This document shows, one piece after another, positions 29,112-37,090 of a DNA stretch of 64,000 nucleotides. Both the position numbers and the translations under genes were made by a program. Where the stretch lies: NCBI RefSeq assembly GCF_003096275.1, contig NZ_QENQ01000001.1:4052009-4116008 (forward strand). Direction: 5' to 3'. Within the stretch, counting starts at the first letter, position 1. Each line of letters starts with the position of its first letter. The DNA is from Sphingomonas pokkalii (GTDB lineage: Bacteria; Pseudomonadota; Alphaproteobacteria; Sphingomonadales; Sphingomonadaceae). The notes under the pieces are model-generated. The model had not been told where the DNA came from, made no database searches, and saw only the letters and a list, made by a program, of their open reading frames with translations.

Positions 29112-30347
29112 TCAGCGGTGCAGCACCCGATCGTCGAACAGGCCGAAGGCGAGGGTGGAGGCATAATAGGCGACGGCGCGTTCGCGCGGCATCGTTCCTG
29201 CCCATTTCCGCATGTCGAAGGCAGCGTTTTGCAGCGCCATCAATGCCTGACTTGCGACCAGCGGGTCGATCGGACGGATCGATCCTTCGGCAATGCCATC
29301 GGACAACATGCCGGCAAAACGTCGTGCGATGCGGTTCGATCGATCGAGCATGATCGCGCGTACATTGACCGGAAGACCGGAGAGTGCCGTCGTGCGCAGC
29401 AACGGGCCGCGTTCGGAGAACTGGTAATCGAGCAAGGTGGCGATCGTGCTCTCCAGTCGGTCCCAATAGCTGCCCTGGGCGCGCTCTGCGAGCCGCTGGG
29501 CTTCGACGAGGATATCGAAGCTGCGTTTGTAGCATGCGGTGACGAGATCGTCTTTCGCATCAAGATGGTGGTAGAAGCTGCCTTTTGTCACGTTGAGTTC
29601 GGAGGCGATCCGCTGCACCGACGCCCCGCGATAGCCCAGTTCGTTGATCAGTCGTGTGGCCGCGAGCAGAAACGCTTCGCGGCCGGGCTCGGGTTCTTCA
29701 TGGACCAGCTCGAACAGGCGCGGTTGCCAGCGCTGGCCGGGGGCAGCAATGCCATGGCGAAACACGTCCATCAGTCGCGCCTCGACACGGGGATATTCGT
29801 CGAGCTCGTAGCGGGACATCCACGCGTTCAGCCAGAAGCTGTTTTCGAGCAGGACATGCGCGCGGGCGCCGCGCAGGTCCGTCTGCGCGCGGTTGCCGTC
29901 ATTGCCCCACAGGCTGCGGGTCTTGCGGAAAACGTTGCGCCATCCGGTAAGTAGCTTGCCCTTGATCGGCTCTTCCATTGCCCGCAGGTCGGAGAGGATG
30001 GCGACGGCCTGCTCCTCGCCGCGGCTGATTTTCTCCAGCCGCTCCATGTTGATCGCGAGAAACCTGGCGACGCGCGCTTCCGGCGTGGACTCCGCCAGGG
30101 CCCGATCGAGGATTTCGTCCAGCCAGGCGAGTGTCTGCTCGAAGGCGGCGGCGGCCAGGTCTTCCTTGCGCTTGAAATAATAGGTGACCGACGTGGTGTT
30201 GAGCCCCACCCGGCGGGCGACATCGGCGAAGGTCATCCCTTTCGCGCTTTGTTCGTTGATCGCGGCTGCGGCTGCGGCCAGGATGGCGTCGCGCTTGGCC
30301 TGGAAACGCTTGGTGCTGCCGGGTTCGATCTTGGTGGGGGAGTCCAT
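29112..30347 (-). CDS. Tandem (two-headed) TetR/AcrR-family regulator
   Basis: A 411-residue protein with two complete TetR units in one chain, about twice the normal length. The first helix-turn-helix is at about residues 25-68 (MTFADVARRVGLNTTSVTYYFKRK), followed by a ligand domain; the second is at about 225-270 (GASVQRIASELNVTKGSFYHHLDAK) with its own ligand domain to the end. Both recognition helices look intact, so one chain could bind two half-sites or two different operators. It is divergent from the acyl-CoA dehydrogenase operon; the 141-bp gap contains palindromes that fit operators. Likely a repressor relieved by an acyl-CoA or acid ligand (inference). The ATG at 30347 has no strong Shine-Dalgarno. 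Confidence 0.9.
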   Translation of the reverse strand: MDSPTKIEPGSTKRFQAKRDAILAAAAAAINEQSAKGMTFADVARRVGLNTTSVTYYFKRKEDLAAAAFEQTLAWLDEILDRALAESTPEARVARFLAINMERLEKISRGEEQAVAILSDLRAMEEPIKGKLLTGWRNVFRKTRSLWGNDGNRAQTDLRGARAHVLLENSFWLNAWMSRYELDEYPRVEARLMDVFRHGIAAPGQRWQPRLFELVHEEPEPGREAFLLAATRLINELGYRGASVQRIASELNVTKGSFYHHLDAKDDLVTACYKRSFDILVEAQRLAERAQGSYWDRLESTIATLLDYQFSERGPLLRTTALSGLPVNVRAIMLDRSNRIARRFAGMLSDGIAEGSIRPIDPLVASQALMALQNAAFDMRKWAGTMPRERAVAYYASTLAFGLFDDRVLHR

Positions 30348-30405
30348 GGTGGTTAGCTTAGCTGTTTCCGTCCGCCGCTAAAATGGTTTTTTGAAGGTTG
30401 CGTAG

Positions 30406-30417
30406 GGCAATTTTGCC
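30406..30417. promoter_or_regulatory. Candidate second operator palindrome GGCAA-TT-TTGCC
   Basis: A 12-bp inverted repeat with 5-bp arms, in the gap between the TetR gene and the acyl-CoA dehydrogenase operon. Its sequence differs from the larger palindrome at 30432, which would suit a regulator with two different DNA-binding heads. Short, so it could occur by chance. Confidence 0.3.
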
Positions 30418-30431
30418 GCTGGCCAGCCCTT

Positions 30432-30447
30432 TACCGAATATCCGGTA
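30432..30447. promoter_or_regulatory. Candidate TetR operator overlapping the operon promoter
   Basis: TACCGAATATCCGGTA is a 16-bp palindrome with one mismatched pair. It lies just upstream of TATAAG (30451-30456), a good -10 candidate for the acyl-CoA dehydrogenase operon, so a bound repressor would block the promoter. The position, 85 bp before the divergent TetR start and 42 bp before the dehydrogenase start, fits a shared operator. Confidence 0.5.
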
Positions 30448-30488
30448 CGCTATAAGCCTGGGGCAAAGAACCACGGGAGAGCGATGCG

Positions 30489-31772
30489 ATGGACTTCACG
30501 CTGAGCGCGCGGCAGGCCGAATACCGCGATCGGGTGCGGGCCTTTGTAGATGCGGAGATCCGGCCGCGCGACCCGGCCTATCGGGCGGCGGCTGCGGCCG
30601 GAGATCGCTGGGCGGTCAATCCCGTACTGGAGGAGGTGAAGGCTGCCGCCAAGGCGCAGGGACTGTGGAACCTGTTCATGCCGCCGCATTCGGGGCAGTC
30701 GCATGTCGACGAAAGTTTCCGCTTCGAAGGGGAGCAGCTGACCAACCTCGAATATGCCCTGTGCGCGGAAGAGATGGGCCGAATGGACTGGGCATCGGAG
30801 GTGTTCAACTGTTCGGCGCCGGATACCGGCAACATGGAAGTGCTGCACCGTTATGGTACGCGCGCGCAGAAAGATGCCTGGCTGGCGCCGCTGATGCGCG
30901 GCGAGATCCGCTCGGCGTTCCTGATGACGGAGCCGGCGGTCGCATCCTCCGATGCGACCAATATCGAAACGCGGATCGAACGGGATGGCGACCATTACGT
31001 CATCAACGGACGGAAATGGTGGTCGTCGGGCACGGGTGATCCGCGGTGCAAGATCGCGATCGTCATGGGCAAGACCGATTTCGGGGCTGCGAAACATGCC
31101 CAGCAGAGCATGATCCTGGTGCCGCTCGATACGCCGGGCGTCACGATCGAGCGGATGCTTTCGGTGTTCGGGTATGATCATGCACCGCATGGCCATGGCG
31201 AAGTCTCGCTCCGCGATGTGCGGGTGCCGGTGGAGAATCTCCTGCTCGGCGAAGGCCGGGGATTCGAGATCGCGCAGGGGCGTCTTGGCCCCGGGCGCAT
31301 CCATCATTGCATGCGTACGATCGGCGTTGCCGAGGCGGCGATTGCGGCGATGGCGAAGCGGCTTGTGGGGCGTGTGGCGTTCGGCAAGCGCATCGCCGAT
31401 CACTCGATTTGGGAGCAGCGAGTCGCCCGCGCGCGGATCGATATCGAAATGACCCGGCTGCTGTGCCTGAAGGCCGCCGACATGATGGACCGGGCCGGCA
31501 ACAAGGCTGCACAGCAGGAAATCGCGATGATCAAGGTGCAGGCGCCGGCCATGGCCCTGCAGATTCTGGACGATGCGATCCAGGCGCATGGCGGCGCCGG
31601 GGTGAGCGACGATTTCGACCTGGCCCATCATTGGGGCAGCATCCGCACGCTTCGGCTGGCAGACGGGCCGGATGAGGTCCATGCCCGTGCGATCGCTCGG
31701 GCGGAATTCGGCAGATATGCCGCGCTGCGGGCGGAAAGCCCGTCATCGGGTGACCTCGGGGTCAGCCGGTGA
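30489..31772 (+). CDS. Acyl-CoA dehydrogenase (ACAD10/11- or LvaC-like context)
   Basis: A 427-residue FAD enzyme with the three-part acyl-CoA dehydrogenase fold: N-terminal helices (about 1-150), middle beta domain ([17 protein letters not shown] at about 138-154, [12 protein letters not shown]) and C-terminal helical bundle (about 260-410, [13 protein letters not shown] and [12 protein letters not shown]). It forms an operon with a phosphotransferase-like kinase (40 bp downstream) and a short-chain dehydrogenase that overlaps the kinase. That trio is the set used for 4-hydroxyacyl-CoA breakdown by the bacterial Lva system and, fused, in mammalian ACAD10/11. By that analogy it would act on a phosphorylated 4-hydroxyacyl-CoA; an ordinary beta-oxidation role remains possible. 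Confidence 0.88.
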   Translation: MDFTLSARQAEYRDRVRAFVDAEIRPRDPAYRAAAAAGDRWAVNPVLEEVKAAAKAQGLWNLFMPPHSGQSHVDESFRFEGEQLTNLEYALCAEEMGRMDWASEVFNCSAPDTGNMEVLHRYGTRAQKDAWLAPLMRGEIRSAFLMTEPAVASSDATNIETRIERDGDHYVINGRKWWSSGTGDPRCKIAIVMGKTDFGAAKHAQQSMILVPLDTPGVTIERMLSVFGYDHAPHGHGEVSLRDVRVPVENLLLGEGRGFEIAQGRLGPGRIHHCMRTIGVAEAAIAAMAKRLVGRVAFGKRIADHSIWEQRVARARIDIEMTRLLCLKAADMMDRAGNKAAQQEIAMIKVQAPAMALQILDDAIQAHGGAGVSDDFDLAHHWGSIRTLRLADGPDEVHARAIARAEFGRYAALRAESPSSGDLGVSR

Positions 31773-31812
31773 ACGGGGCGGGCAGGGGCTTTGTCCAGGC
31801 GGCAGGCGCGCG

Positions 31813-32829
31813 GTGAGCGATCTCGACGAAACCCGCCTGCTGGCCTGGTGCGTGGGCCATGTGCCGGGCTTTGCCGGGCCGATCCACGTCGTCAAATTTC
31901 CCGGCGGGCAGAGCAATCCCACCTACCGCGTCGATGCGGCAACGGGCGCCTATGTGCTTCGGCGCAAGCCTTTCGGGCCGATCCTGGCCTCGGCGCACGC
32001 GGTCGACCGCGAATATCGACTGCTCTCCGCCTTGTATCCATCCGGCTTCCCCGTCGCGCGGCCCTATGCGCTGTGCGAGGACGTCCAGGTGATCGGCGCT
32101 CCCTTCTACCTGATGGAAATGGTGGAGGGGCGGACCCTGTGGGATGGCGCGCTGCCCGGCATGGCCGCGGGCGAGCGGACGGCTTTGTACGAAGCGCTGG
32201 TGGACACATTGGCGCGACTCCATCGCATCGATCCTGCAGCCGTGGGGCTGGGGGACTATGGCAAGACCGGCAATTATTTCGCGCGGCAGGTCGAACGCTG
32301 GACGCGGCAATACCGGGCAAGCCAGACCGACGATCTGCCGGAGATCGAGGCGCTGATCGCCTTTCTACCGCGCACCGTGCCGGAGCAGACCGGAATCAGC
32401 ATCGTCCATGGCGACTATCGCATCGACAATGTTCTCTTCGCACCCGATCGTCCGGAGATATTGGCGGTGCTGGATTGGGAGCTTTCGACACTGGGCGATC
32501 CGCTGGCCGATTTCTCCTACTTCCTGATGAACTGGGTAACGCCACCGGATGCGCGATCGGGCGTGCAGGGGCTGGCGGGGGTCGAAACTGGCATCCCGAC
32601 CATGGAGGCGATGGTGGCGCGATATTGCGCGGCTACCGGCCGCGCCGGCGTGCCCGATCTTGATTGGTACTTTGCCTATAACTTCTTCCGGTTGGCGGGC
32701 ATCGTCCAGGGCATCAAGAAGCGGATGCGGGATGGCAATGCCTCCAGCGCGCAGGCCGCAGCCACGGTGGAACGGCTGCCGGGCCTGGCCGCGGCCGCCT
32801 GGAATTTTGCGCAAAGGGCGGGGGCATGA
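31813..32829 (+). CDS. Phosphotransferase-family (APH) kinase, LvaA/ACAD10-11 kinase-like
   Basis: A 338-residue kinase of the aminoglycoside-phosphotransferase fold. The GTG at 31813 is chosen; the longer frame lies inside the preceding gene. Motifs: nucleotide loop [13 protein letters not shown], Lys in YVLRRKPFG, catalytic HGDYRIDN at 199-206 and metal-binding [13 protein letters not shown] from 221. Members beside acyl-CoA dehydrogenases, such as LvaA and the N-terminal domains of ACAD10/11, phosphorylate the 4-hydroxyl of acyl-CoA esters rather than antibiotics. The operon position between the dehydrogenase and the SDR supports this. Antibiotic resistance is unlikely. Confidence 0.88.
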   Translation: MSDLDETRLLAWCVGHVPGFAGPIHVVKFPGGQSNPTYRVDAATGAYVLRRKPFGPILASAHAVDREYRLLSALYPSGFPVARPYALCEDVQVIGAPFYLMEMVEGRTLWDGALPGMAAGERTALYEALVDTLARLHRIDPAAVGLGDYGKTGNYFARQVERWTRQYRASQTDDLPEIEALIAFLPRTVPEQTGISIVHGDYRIDNVLFAPDRPEILAVLDWELSTLGDPLADFSYFLMNWVTPPDARSGVQGLAGVETGIPTMEAMVARYCAATGRAGVPDLDWYFAYNFFRLAGIVQGIKKRMRDGNASSAQAAATVERLPGLAAAAWNFAQRAGA

Positions 32830-33626
32830 CGCGCCAATCCTTCGATTTCTCCGGCAAGGTAGCCGTGGTGACGGGTGCTGCGTCGGGCATCGGCCGGGCG
32901 ACGGTCCGGGCGTTTGCTGCGGCAGGGGCGATGGTCGTCGCCGCGGATCGGTCCGCGCGGGTGCACGATGCGGTATCCGGCCTGGGACAGGCGCTCGCGA
33001 TCGAAATGGATGCTGGCGATGAAGCGGACGTGGAGCATCTCGTCGCGGCGGCCTGCCATCGCTTTGGCGGTCTCGACATCTTTTATGCCAATGCCGGGAT
33101 TGCGGGCGGTACGGCCGGCGTTCTGGACGCAAGCGCAGCGCTTTGGGCGGAGGTGCTGCGGGTGAATCTCATCGGTCCGGCGTTGGCGATCAAGCATGCG
33201 GCACCGCGCATCGTAGAGCGGGGCGCCGGGGCGATCTTGTGTACCGCAAGTGTGGCCGGGATACGTTCCGGGGCGGGGGGAACGCCATATTCGTCGTCCA
33301 AGGCGGGCGTCATCAGCCTGGTGCAGACGGCGGCGCAGCAGCTTTCCGGCTCCGGCGTACGCGTCAATGCGATCTGTCCCGGCCTGATCGAGACCGGCAT
33401 GACCGAGCGCGCGTTCGATTATGCCCGGGAGCGTGGCAAGGAAGACCAGCTTGGCCGGCTCAACCCGCTGCGGCGTGCCGGCGCACCCGAGGAGATTGCG
33501 TCGGTCGCCCTGTTCCTGGCGTCGGACGCGGCATCCTATATCAACGGTCAGGCCATCGCTGTGGATGGTGGCCTCTCTTCCAGCCACCCGGTGACGCGGC
33601 AGGCGTTCGGCAGAGCGGCATTCTGA
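32826..33626 (+). CDS. Short-chain dehydrogenase/reductase
   Basis: A 266-residue NAD(P)-dependent oxidoreductase. The cofactor motif TGAASGIG is at residues 16-23, NAG at about 89-91, and the catalytic triad is Ser142, Tyr155 and Lys159 (YSSSK). It ends with the usual DGG segment. The acidic residue after strand 2 (AADRS) suggests NAD rather than NADP. The ATG overlaps the kinase stop (ATGA), so the two are translationally coupled. In the Lva pathway an SDR interconverts a 4-oxo- and a 4-hydroxyacyl-CoA; a similar job would fit here (inference). Confidence 0.93.
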   Translation: MTRQSFDFSGKVAVVTGAASGIGRATVRAFAAAGAMVVAADRSARVHDAVSGLGQALAIEMDAGDEADVEHLVAAACHRFGGLDIFYANAGIAGGTAGVLDASAALWAEVLRVNLIGPALAIKHAAPRIVERGAGAILCTASVAGIRSGAGGTPYSSSKAGVISLVQTAAQQLSGSGVRVNAICPGLIETGMTERAFDYARERGKEDQLGRLNPLRRAGAPEEIASVALFLASDAASYINGQAIAVDGGLSSSHPVTRQAFGRAAF

Positions 33627-33702
33627 GGGCAAAGCCCCGGCCTCGTCGCGAACGCGACCGGATCGCTGCAGGCTTGTTTTGGCCGTGCGAACGGCGCTAC
33701 CA

Positions 33703-33716
33703 TGGTAGCGCTAACG
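33703..33716. promoter_or_regulatory. XylR-type (LacI family) operator upstream of the GH39 gene
   Basis: TGGTAGCGCTAACG matches the xyl-box TGGTAGCGCTAACA, known for XylR of Xanthomonas and closely related to the Caulobacter site, at 13 of 14 positions. It sits 41 bp before the xylosidase start. It also overlaps a perfect 18-bp palindrome at 33694-33711. No xylR gene is in the window, so the regulator would be encoded elsewhere. Confidence 0.7.
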
Positions 33717-33756
33717 AACAACGCCGTCGCGAGGCGGAAGCACGGAGGGGATTGGA

Positions 33757-35331
33757 ATGCGCAACGGATATGCGGGGATCGCACTCGCCTTGGCAGCGGC
33801 GGGCGCGGCGATGCCGGCAATCGCGCAGCCCGCGGCCCCGGCACGGATCCTCCGGCTGGACGTGGCCAAGCCGCAGGGCCCGGTGGACCGCTTCTTCGAT
33901 TTGTCGGTCGGCTCGGACTTTCCCGGCACACTGGCTCGCGCGGACAGTCAGGGGCAACTCGCCACGGCGGTTCCCGAACTCGGCTTTCGGATGATCCGTT
34001 TCCACGGGATCTTTCACGATGTGCTGAAGACGGTGCGGCAGCAGCCGGATGGCACGATCGCCTATGACTGGACCGGCATCGACCGGCTGTATGACGATCT
34101 GCTGGCGAAGAAGATCAAGCCGTTCGTCGAACTTGGCTTCACGCCCGAAGCGCTCAAGACCTCCGATAACAGCATCTTTTACTGGAAGGGCAACACGTCG
34201 CACCCGAAGCTGGGGCCGTGGCGCGATCTGGTCGATGCCTTCGCGCGCCACCTGATCCAGCGCTATGGCGTGGCGGAGGTCCGAACCTGGCCGTTCGAGG
34301 TTTGGAACGAGCCGAATCTGGAGGGCTTCTGGGAAGGGGCGGACCAGAAGGCCTATTTCGAACTCTACGATGTCACGGCGCGGACGCTGAAGGCCGTTGA
34401 TCCGGCGCTGCGGGTCGGCGGTCCGTCCACTGCCGGCGCGGCCTGGGTTCCGGCGTTCCTCGCCCATGTGGCGGGGGCCCAGGTGCCGATCGATTTCGTG
34501 ACGACGCATACCTACGGTGTCGATGGCGGCTTCCTCGATGAGAAGGGCGAGAAGGACACCAAGCTTTCCCCGAGCCAGGACGCGATCATCGGCGATGTGC
34601 TGAAGGTGCGCCGCGAAATCGCTGCCTCGCCCTTTCCCAGGCTGCCGCTCTACTTCACCGAATGGAGTACGAGCTATACGCCGCGCGACGCCGTGCACGA
34701 CAGCTATGTCAGCGCGGCCTACATCCTCACCAAACTGAAGGCCGTGCAGGGTGCCGTTCAGGCGATGAGCTACTGGACGTACAGCGATCTGTTCGAGGAA
34801 TCGGGGCCGCCGCCCGCGCCTTTCCATGGTGGCTTCGGGTTGATGAACCGCGAAGGCATCCGGAAGCCGGCCTGGTTCGCCTACAAATATCTCAACGCGC
34901 TGCGGGGCGAGACGCTCGCAACGGGCGACTCGCACAGCATGGCGGCGCGGGACGGTGCGCGCGTGGTGGCGCTGGTCTGGGATTGGCATCAGCCCGCGCA
35001 GGCGGTTAGCAACCGGCCCTTCTATACGCGTATCCTGCCGTCCAAGCCGGAGGCGCCAGCCGCGCTCACCGTCTCGGGCCTGAAGCCGGGGCGCTATCGC
35101 CTGCGGGTACATCGCACCGGCTATCGAAACAACGACGCCTATTCCGCCTATATCGACCTTGGGATGCCGAAGACGTTGACCGCGGCGCAACTGCGCCAGT
35201 TGCAGGGGCTGACGCGCGACCTGCCCGAAATCGACAAGGTCGTGCGTGTGGGCACGCGGGGCAGCTTCGCCTATCGCCTGCCGCTTGCGACCAACGACCT
35301 GGCGCTCGTAACGCTTGAGCCCGCGCGTTGA
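33757..35331 (+). CDS. Glycoside hydrolase family 39 beta-xylosidase, exported
   Basis: A 524-residue exported enzyme. GGAGGGG precedes the ATG, and a signal peptide (GIALALAAAGAAMPAIAQ) leads into a TIM barrel of the GH39 type. The putative acid/base is Glu185 in EVWNEPNLEGFW and the nucleophile Glu302 in LYFTEWSTSY, the normal spacing for a retaining clan-A xylosidase. A C-terminal beta domain follows (about 385-524). Expected reaction: release of xylose from xylo-oligosaccharides, probably in the periplasm. The XylR-type operator upstream and manD downstream point to xylan or glucuronoxylan use. GH39 also contains iduronidases, which is the main alternative. Confidence 0.9.
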   Translation: MRNGYAGIALALAAAGAAMPAIAQPAAPARILRLDVAKPQGPVDRFFDLSVGSDFPGTLARADSQGQLATAVPELGFRMIRFHGIFHDVLKTVRQQPDGTIAYDWTGIDRLYDDLLAKKIKPFVELGFTPEALKTSDNSIFYWKGNTSHPKLGPWRDLVDAFARHLIQRYGVAEVRTWPFEVWNEPNLEGFWEGADQKAYFELYDVTARTLKAVDPALRVGGPSTAGAAWVPAFLAHVAGAQVPIDFVTTHTYGVDGGFLDEKGEKDTKLSPSQDAIIGDVLKVRREIAASPFPRLPLYFTEWSTSYTPRDAVHDSYVSAAYILTKLKAVQGAVQAMSYWTYSDLFEESGPPPAPFHGGFGLMNREGIRKPAWFAYKYLNALRGETLATGDSHSMAARDGARVVALVWDWHQPAQAVSNRPFYTRILPSKPEAPAALTVSGLKPGRYRLRVHRTGYRNNDAYSAYIDLGMPKTLTAAQLRQLQGLTRDLPEIDKVVRVGTRGSFAYRLPLATNDLALVTLEPAR

Positions 35332-35374
35332 GGAATGATTAGGGGCCGTCGGATAATTTGATCGCGGCTCGGGT

Positions 35375-35419
35375 CTGGCCAATGTCGGTGGTATTGACAT
35401 TATGGGCTAAATTGGTCAG
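35375..35419. promoter_or_regulatory. Nested inverted repeats upstream of manD
   Basis: In the 124-bp gap before manD, CTGGCCAAT (35375-35383) faces ATTGGTCAG (35411-35419), 8 of 9 positions complementary, and an inner pair AATGTC (35381-35386) / GACATT (35396-35401) is perfect. TTGACA at 35394-35399 is a perfect -35 hexamer within it. This could be a promoter with an operator for a sugar-acid regulator of the GntR type; the -10 is not clear. Confidence 0.4.
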
Positions 35420-35455
35420 GCCTTTTGTCGGTTTGCGCTTAGCAGGGGTTATTCC

Positions 35456-36664
35456 ATGAAGATCGTTTCGGCTAAGGTCATCGTGACCTGCCCGGGCCGT
35501 AATTTCGTCACGCTCAAGATTCAGACGGATCAGGGTGTCTATGGCATCGGCGACGGGACGCTGAACGGCCGCGAACTGGCGGTGGTCTCCTACCTCGAAG
35601 ACCATGTCATCCCGTGCCTGATCGGCATGGACCCGCGCCGGATCGAGGATATCTGGCAGTATCTGTATCGCGGCGCCTATTGGCGGCGCGGCCCGGTGAC
35701 GATGCGCGCGATCGCGGCAGTCGACATGGCGCTGTGGGATATCAAGGGCAAGATGGCCGGGATGCCGGTCTATCAGCTGCTTGGTGGCCGCAGCCGCGAC
35801 GGCGTCATGGTCTATGGTCATGCCAATGGCAGCGACATTGCCGAAACCGTCGACGCCGTCGGCCAGTATATCGACATGGGCTACAAGGCGATCCGCGCGC
35901 AGACCGGCGTGCCCGGCATCAAGGACGCCTATGGCGTCGGCCGCGGCAAGCTCTATTACGAGCCCGCCGATGCGGCTTTGCCCTCGGTCACTGGCTGGGA
36001 CACGCGCAAGGCGCTGAACTATGTGCCCAAGCTGTTCGAGAAGCTGCGGGAAACCTATGGCTTCGATCACCATCTGCTGCACGACGGCCACCATCGCTAT
36101 ACGCCGCAGGAAGCCGCGAACCTCGGCAAGATGCTGGAGCCGTACCAGCTGTTCTGGCTGGAAGATGTGACGCCGGCGGAGAACCAGGAAGCGTTCAAGC
36201 TGATCCGTCAGCACACCGTTACGCCGCTCGCCGTCGGTGAGATCTTCAACACGATCTGGGACGCCAAGGATCTGATCCAGAACCAGCTGATCGACTATAT
36301 CCGCGCGACCGTGGTCGGTGCCGGCGGCCTGACGCATCTGCGTCGTCTTGCCGATCTCGCCAGCCTGTATCAGGTCCGCACCGGCTGCCACGGCGCGACC
36401 GATCTGTCGCCGGTCACGATGGGATGCGCACTGCATTTCGATACCTGGGTGCCCAATTTCGGCATTCAGGAGTATATGCGCCATTCCGAGGCGACCGACG
36501 AAGTGTTCCCGCACGATTACCACTTCGACAAGGGCTATCTGTTCTGCGGCGAGGCGCCGGGCCACGGCGTCGACATCGACGAGGAACTGGCGGCGAAATA
36601 TCCGTACAAGCCGGCCTATCTGCCGGTTGCCCGCCTCGAAGACGGGACGATGTGGAACTGGTGA
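35456..36664 (+). CDS. manD: D-mannonate dehydratase ManD (enolase superfamily)
   Basis: A 402-residue enzyme that dehydrates D-mannonate to 2-keto-3-deoxygluconate in glucuronate breakdown. By eye it aligns without gaps with the characterised Novosphingobium ManD, of the same length, and keeps all its key residues: metal ligands Asp210, Glu236 and Glu262, and catalytic Arg147, Tyr159 and His212. This puts it in the high-activity ManD group rather than the low-activity dual-substrate group, though only an assay can say. No uxaC or uxuB is nearby. It follows the xylosidase gene, which suggests handling of the glucuronate side chains of glucuronoxylan. Two hairpins follow its stop. Confidence 0.97.
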   Translation: MKIVSAKVIVTCPGRNFVTLKIQTDQGVYGIGDGTLNGRELAVVSYLEDHVIPCLIGMDPRRIEDIWQYLYRGAYWRRGPVTMRAIAAVDMALWDIKGKMAGMPVYQLLGGRSRDGVMVYGHANGSDIAETVDAVGQYIDMGYKAIRAQTGVPGIKDAYGVGRGKLYYEPADAALPSVTGWDTRKALNYVPKLFEKLRETYGFDHHLLHDGHHRYTPQEAANLGKMLEPYQLFWLEDVTPAENQEAFKLIRQHTVTPLAVGEIFNTIWDAKDLIQNQLIDYIRATVVGAGGLTHLRRLADLASLYQVRTGCHGATDLSPVTMGCALHFDTWVPNFGIQEYMRHSEATDEVFPHDYHFDKGYLFCGEAPGHGVDIDEELAAKYPYKPAYLPVARLEDGTMWNW

Positions 36665-36665
36665 T

Positions 36666-36705
36666 GCATGGTTCGCTCCGGGCATCGGCTCCGGAGCGCA
36701 CATGC
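36666..36705 (+). other. Hairpin directly after the manD stop
   Basis: A stem of 8 bp, CGCTCCGG (36674-36681) with CCGGAGCG (36691-36698), is extended by an outer GCATG/CATGC pair (36666-36670 and 36701-36705) across a small internal loop. It begins 1 bp after the manD stop. No T run follows; it may protect the mRNA end. Confidence 0.5.
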
Positions 36706-36723
36706 TTCGCGGCGGAAGGGTTG

Positions 36724-36749
36724 GGGTCGGCGGTTTCGCCGGCCCTTTT
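36724..36749 (+). terminator. Rho-independent terminator after manD
   Basis: A 9-bp stem, GGGTCGGCG (36724-36732) with CGCCGGCCC (36737-36745), containing one G-T pair, a 4-nt loop, then TTTT at 36746-36749. It is the likely end of the manD transcript. Confidence 0.8.
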
Positions 36750-36830
36750 CCGTTTGCCGCCACCACCCTGTCTCCCGGAGGCAGGGAGCGTTTCCGGGCC
36801 TCGCCGGTTTTCCTTGCTGGCCTTGGGAGA

Positions 36831-37085
36831 ATGCGTGTGGCGAAGGATCACGGTTCGCACATCAAGAACGATGCCCTGTACGAGACGCTGCGTGGCGAAG
36901 GGGCCTCCAAACAGAAGGCGGCGCGTATCGCCAATGCCCAGGCGAACGGGCGCCTGGATCCCGCGGGTGGAAGGCTGGAAGATCGTACCAAGGCCGAATT
37001 ATACGATACGGCCAGGAAAATCGGCATCGAAGGGCGTTCGCAGATGGACAAGGCCGCGCTGGTGAAGGCCATTCGCGCGCATTGA
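36831..37085 (+). CDS. Small Rho-N-domain-like protein
   Basis: An 84-residue soluble protein; the ATG at 36831 has GGGAG before it, with an in-frame GTG two codons later as alternative. The N-terminal part (HIKNDALYETLRGEGASKQKA) and the SARIANA-like segment are typical of small proteobacterial proteins that end in a Rho N-terminal/SAP-like helix pair (RTKAELYDTARKIGIEGRS). Such domains bind nucleic acid. Function unknown. It ends 5 bp from the convergent LprI-like gene. Confidence 0.8.
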   Translation: MRVAKDHGSHIKNDALYETLRGEGASKQKAARIANAQANGRLDPAGGRLEDRTKAELYDTARKIGIEGRSQMDKAALVKAIRAH

Positions 37086-37090
37086 TCCCT

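Noticed and set aside
31813-32829. Aminoglycoside resistance gene
   Set aside because: The kinase has the APH fold, but its operon with an acyl-CoA dehydrogenase and SDR and its LvaA/ACAD-like motifs point to acyl-CoA metabolism.
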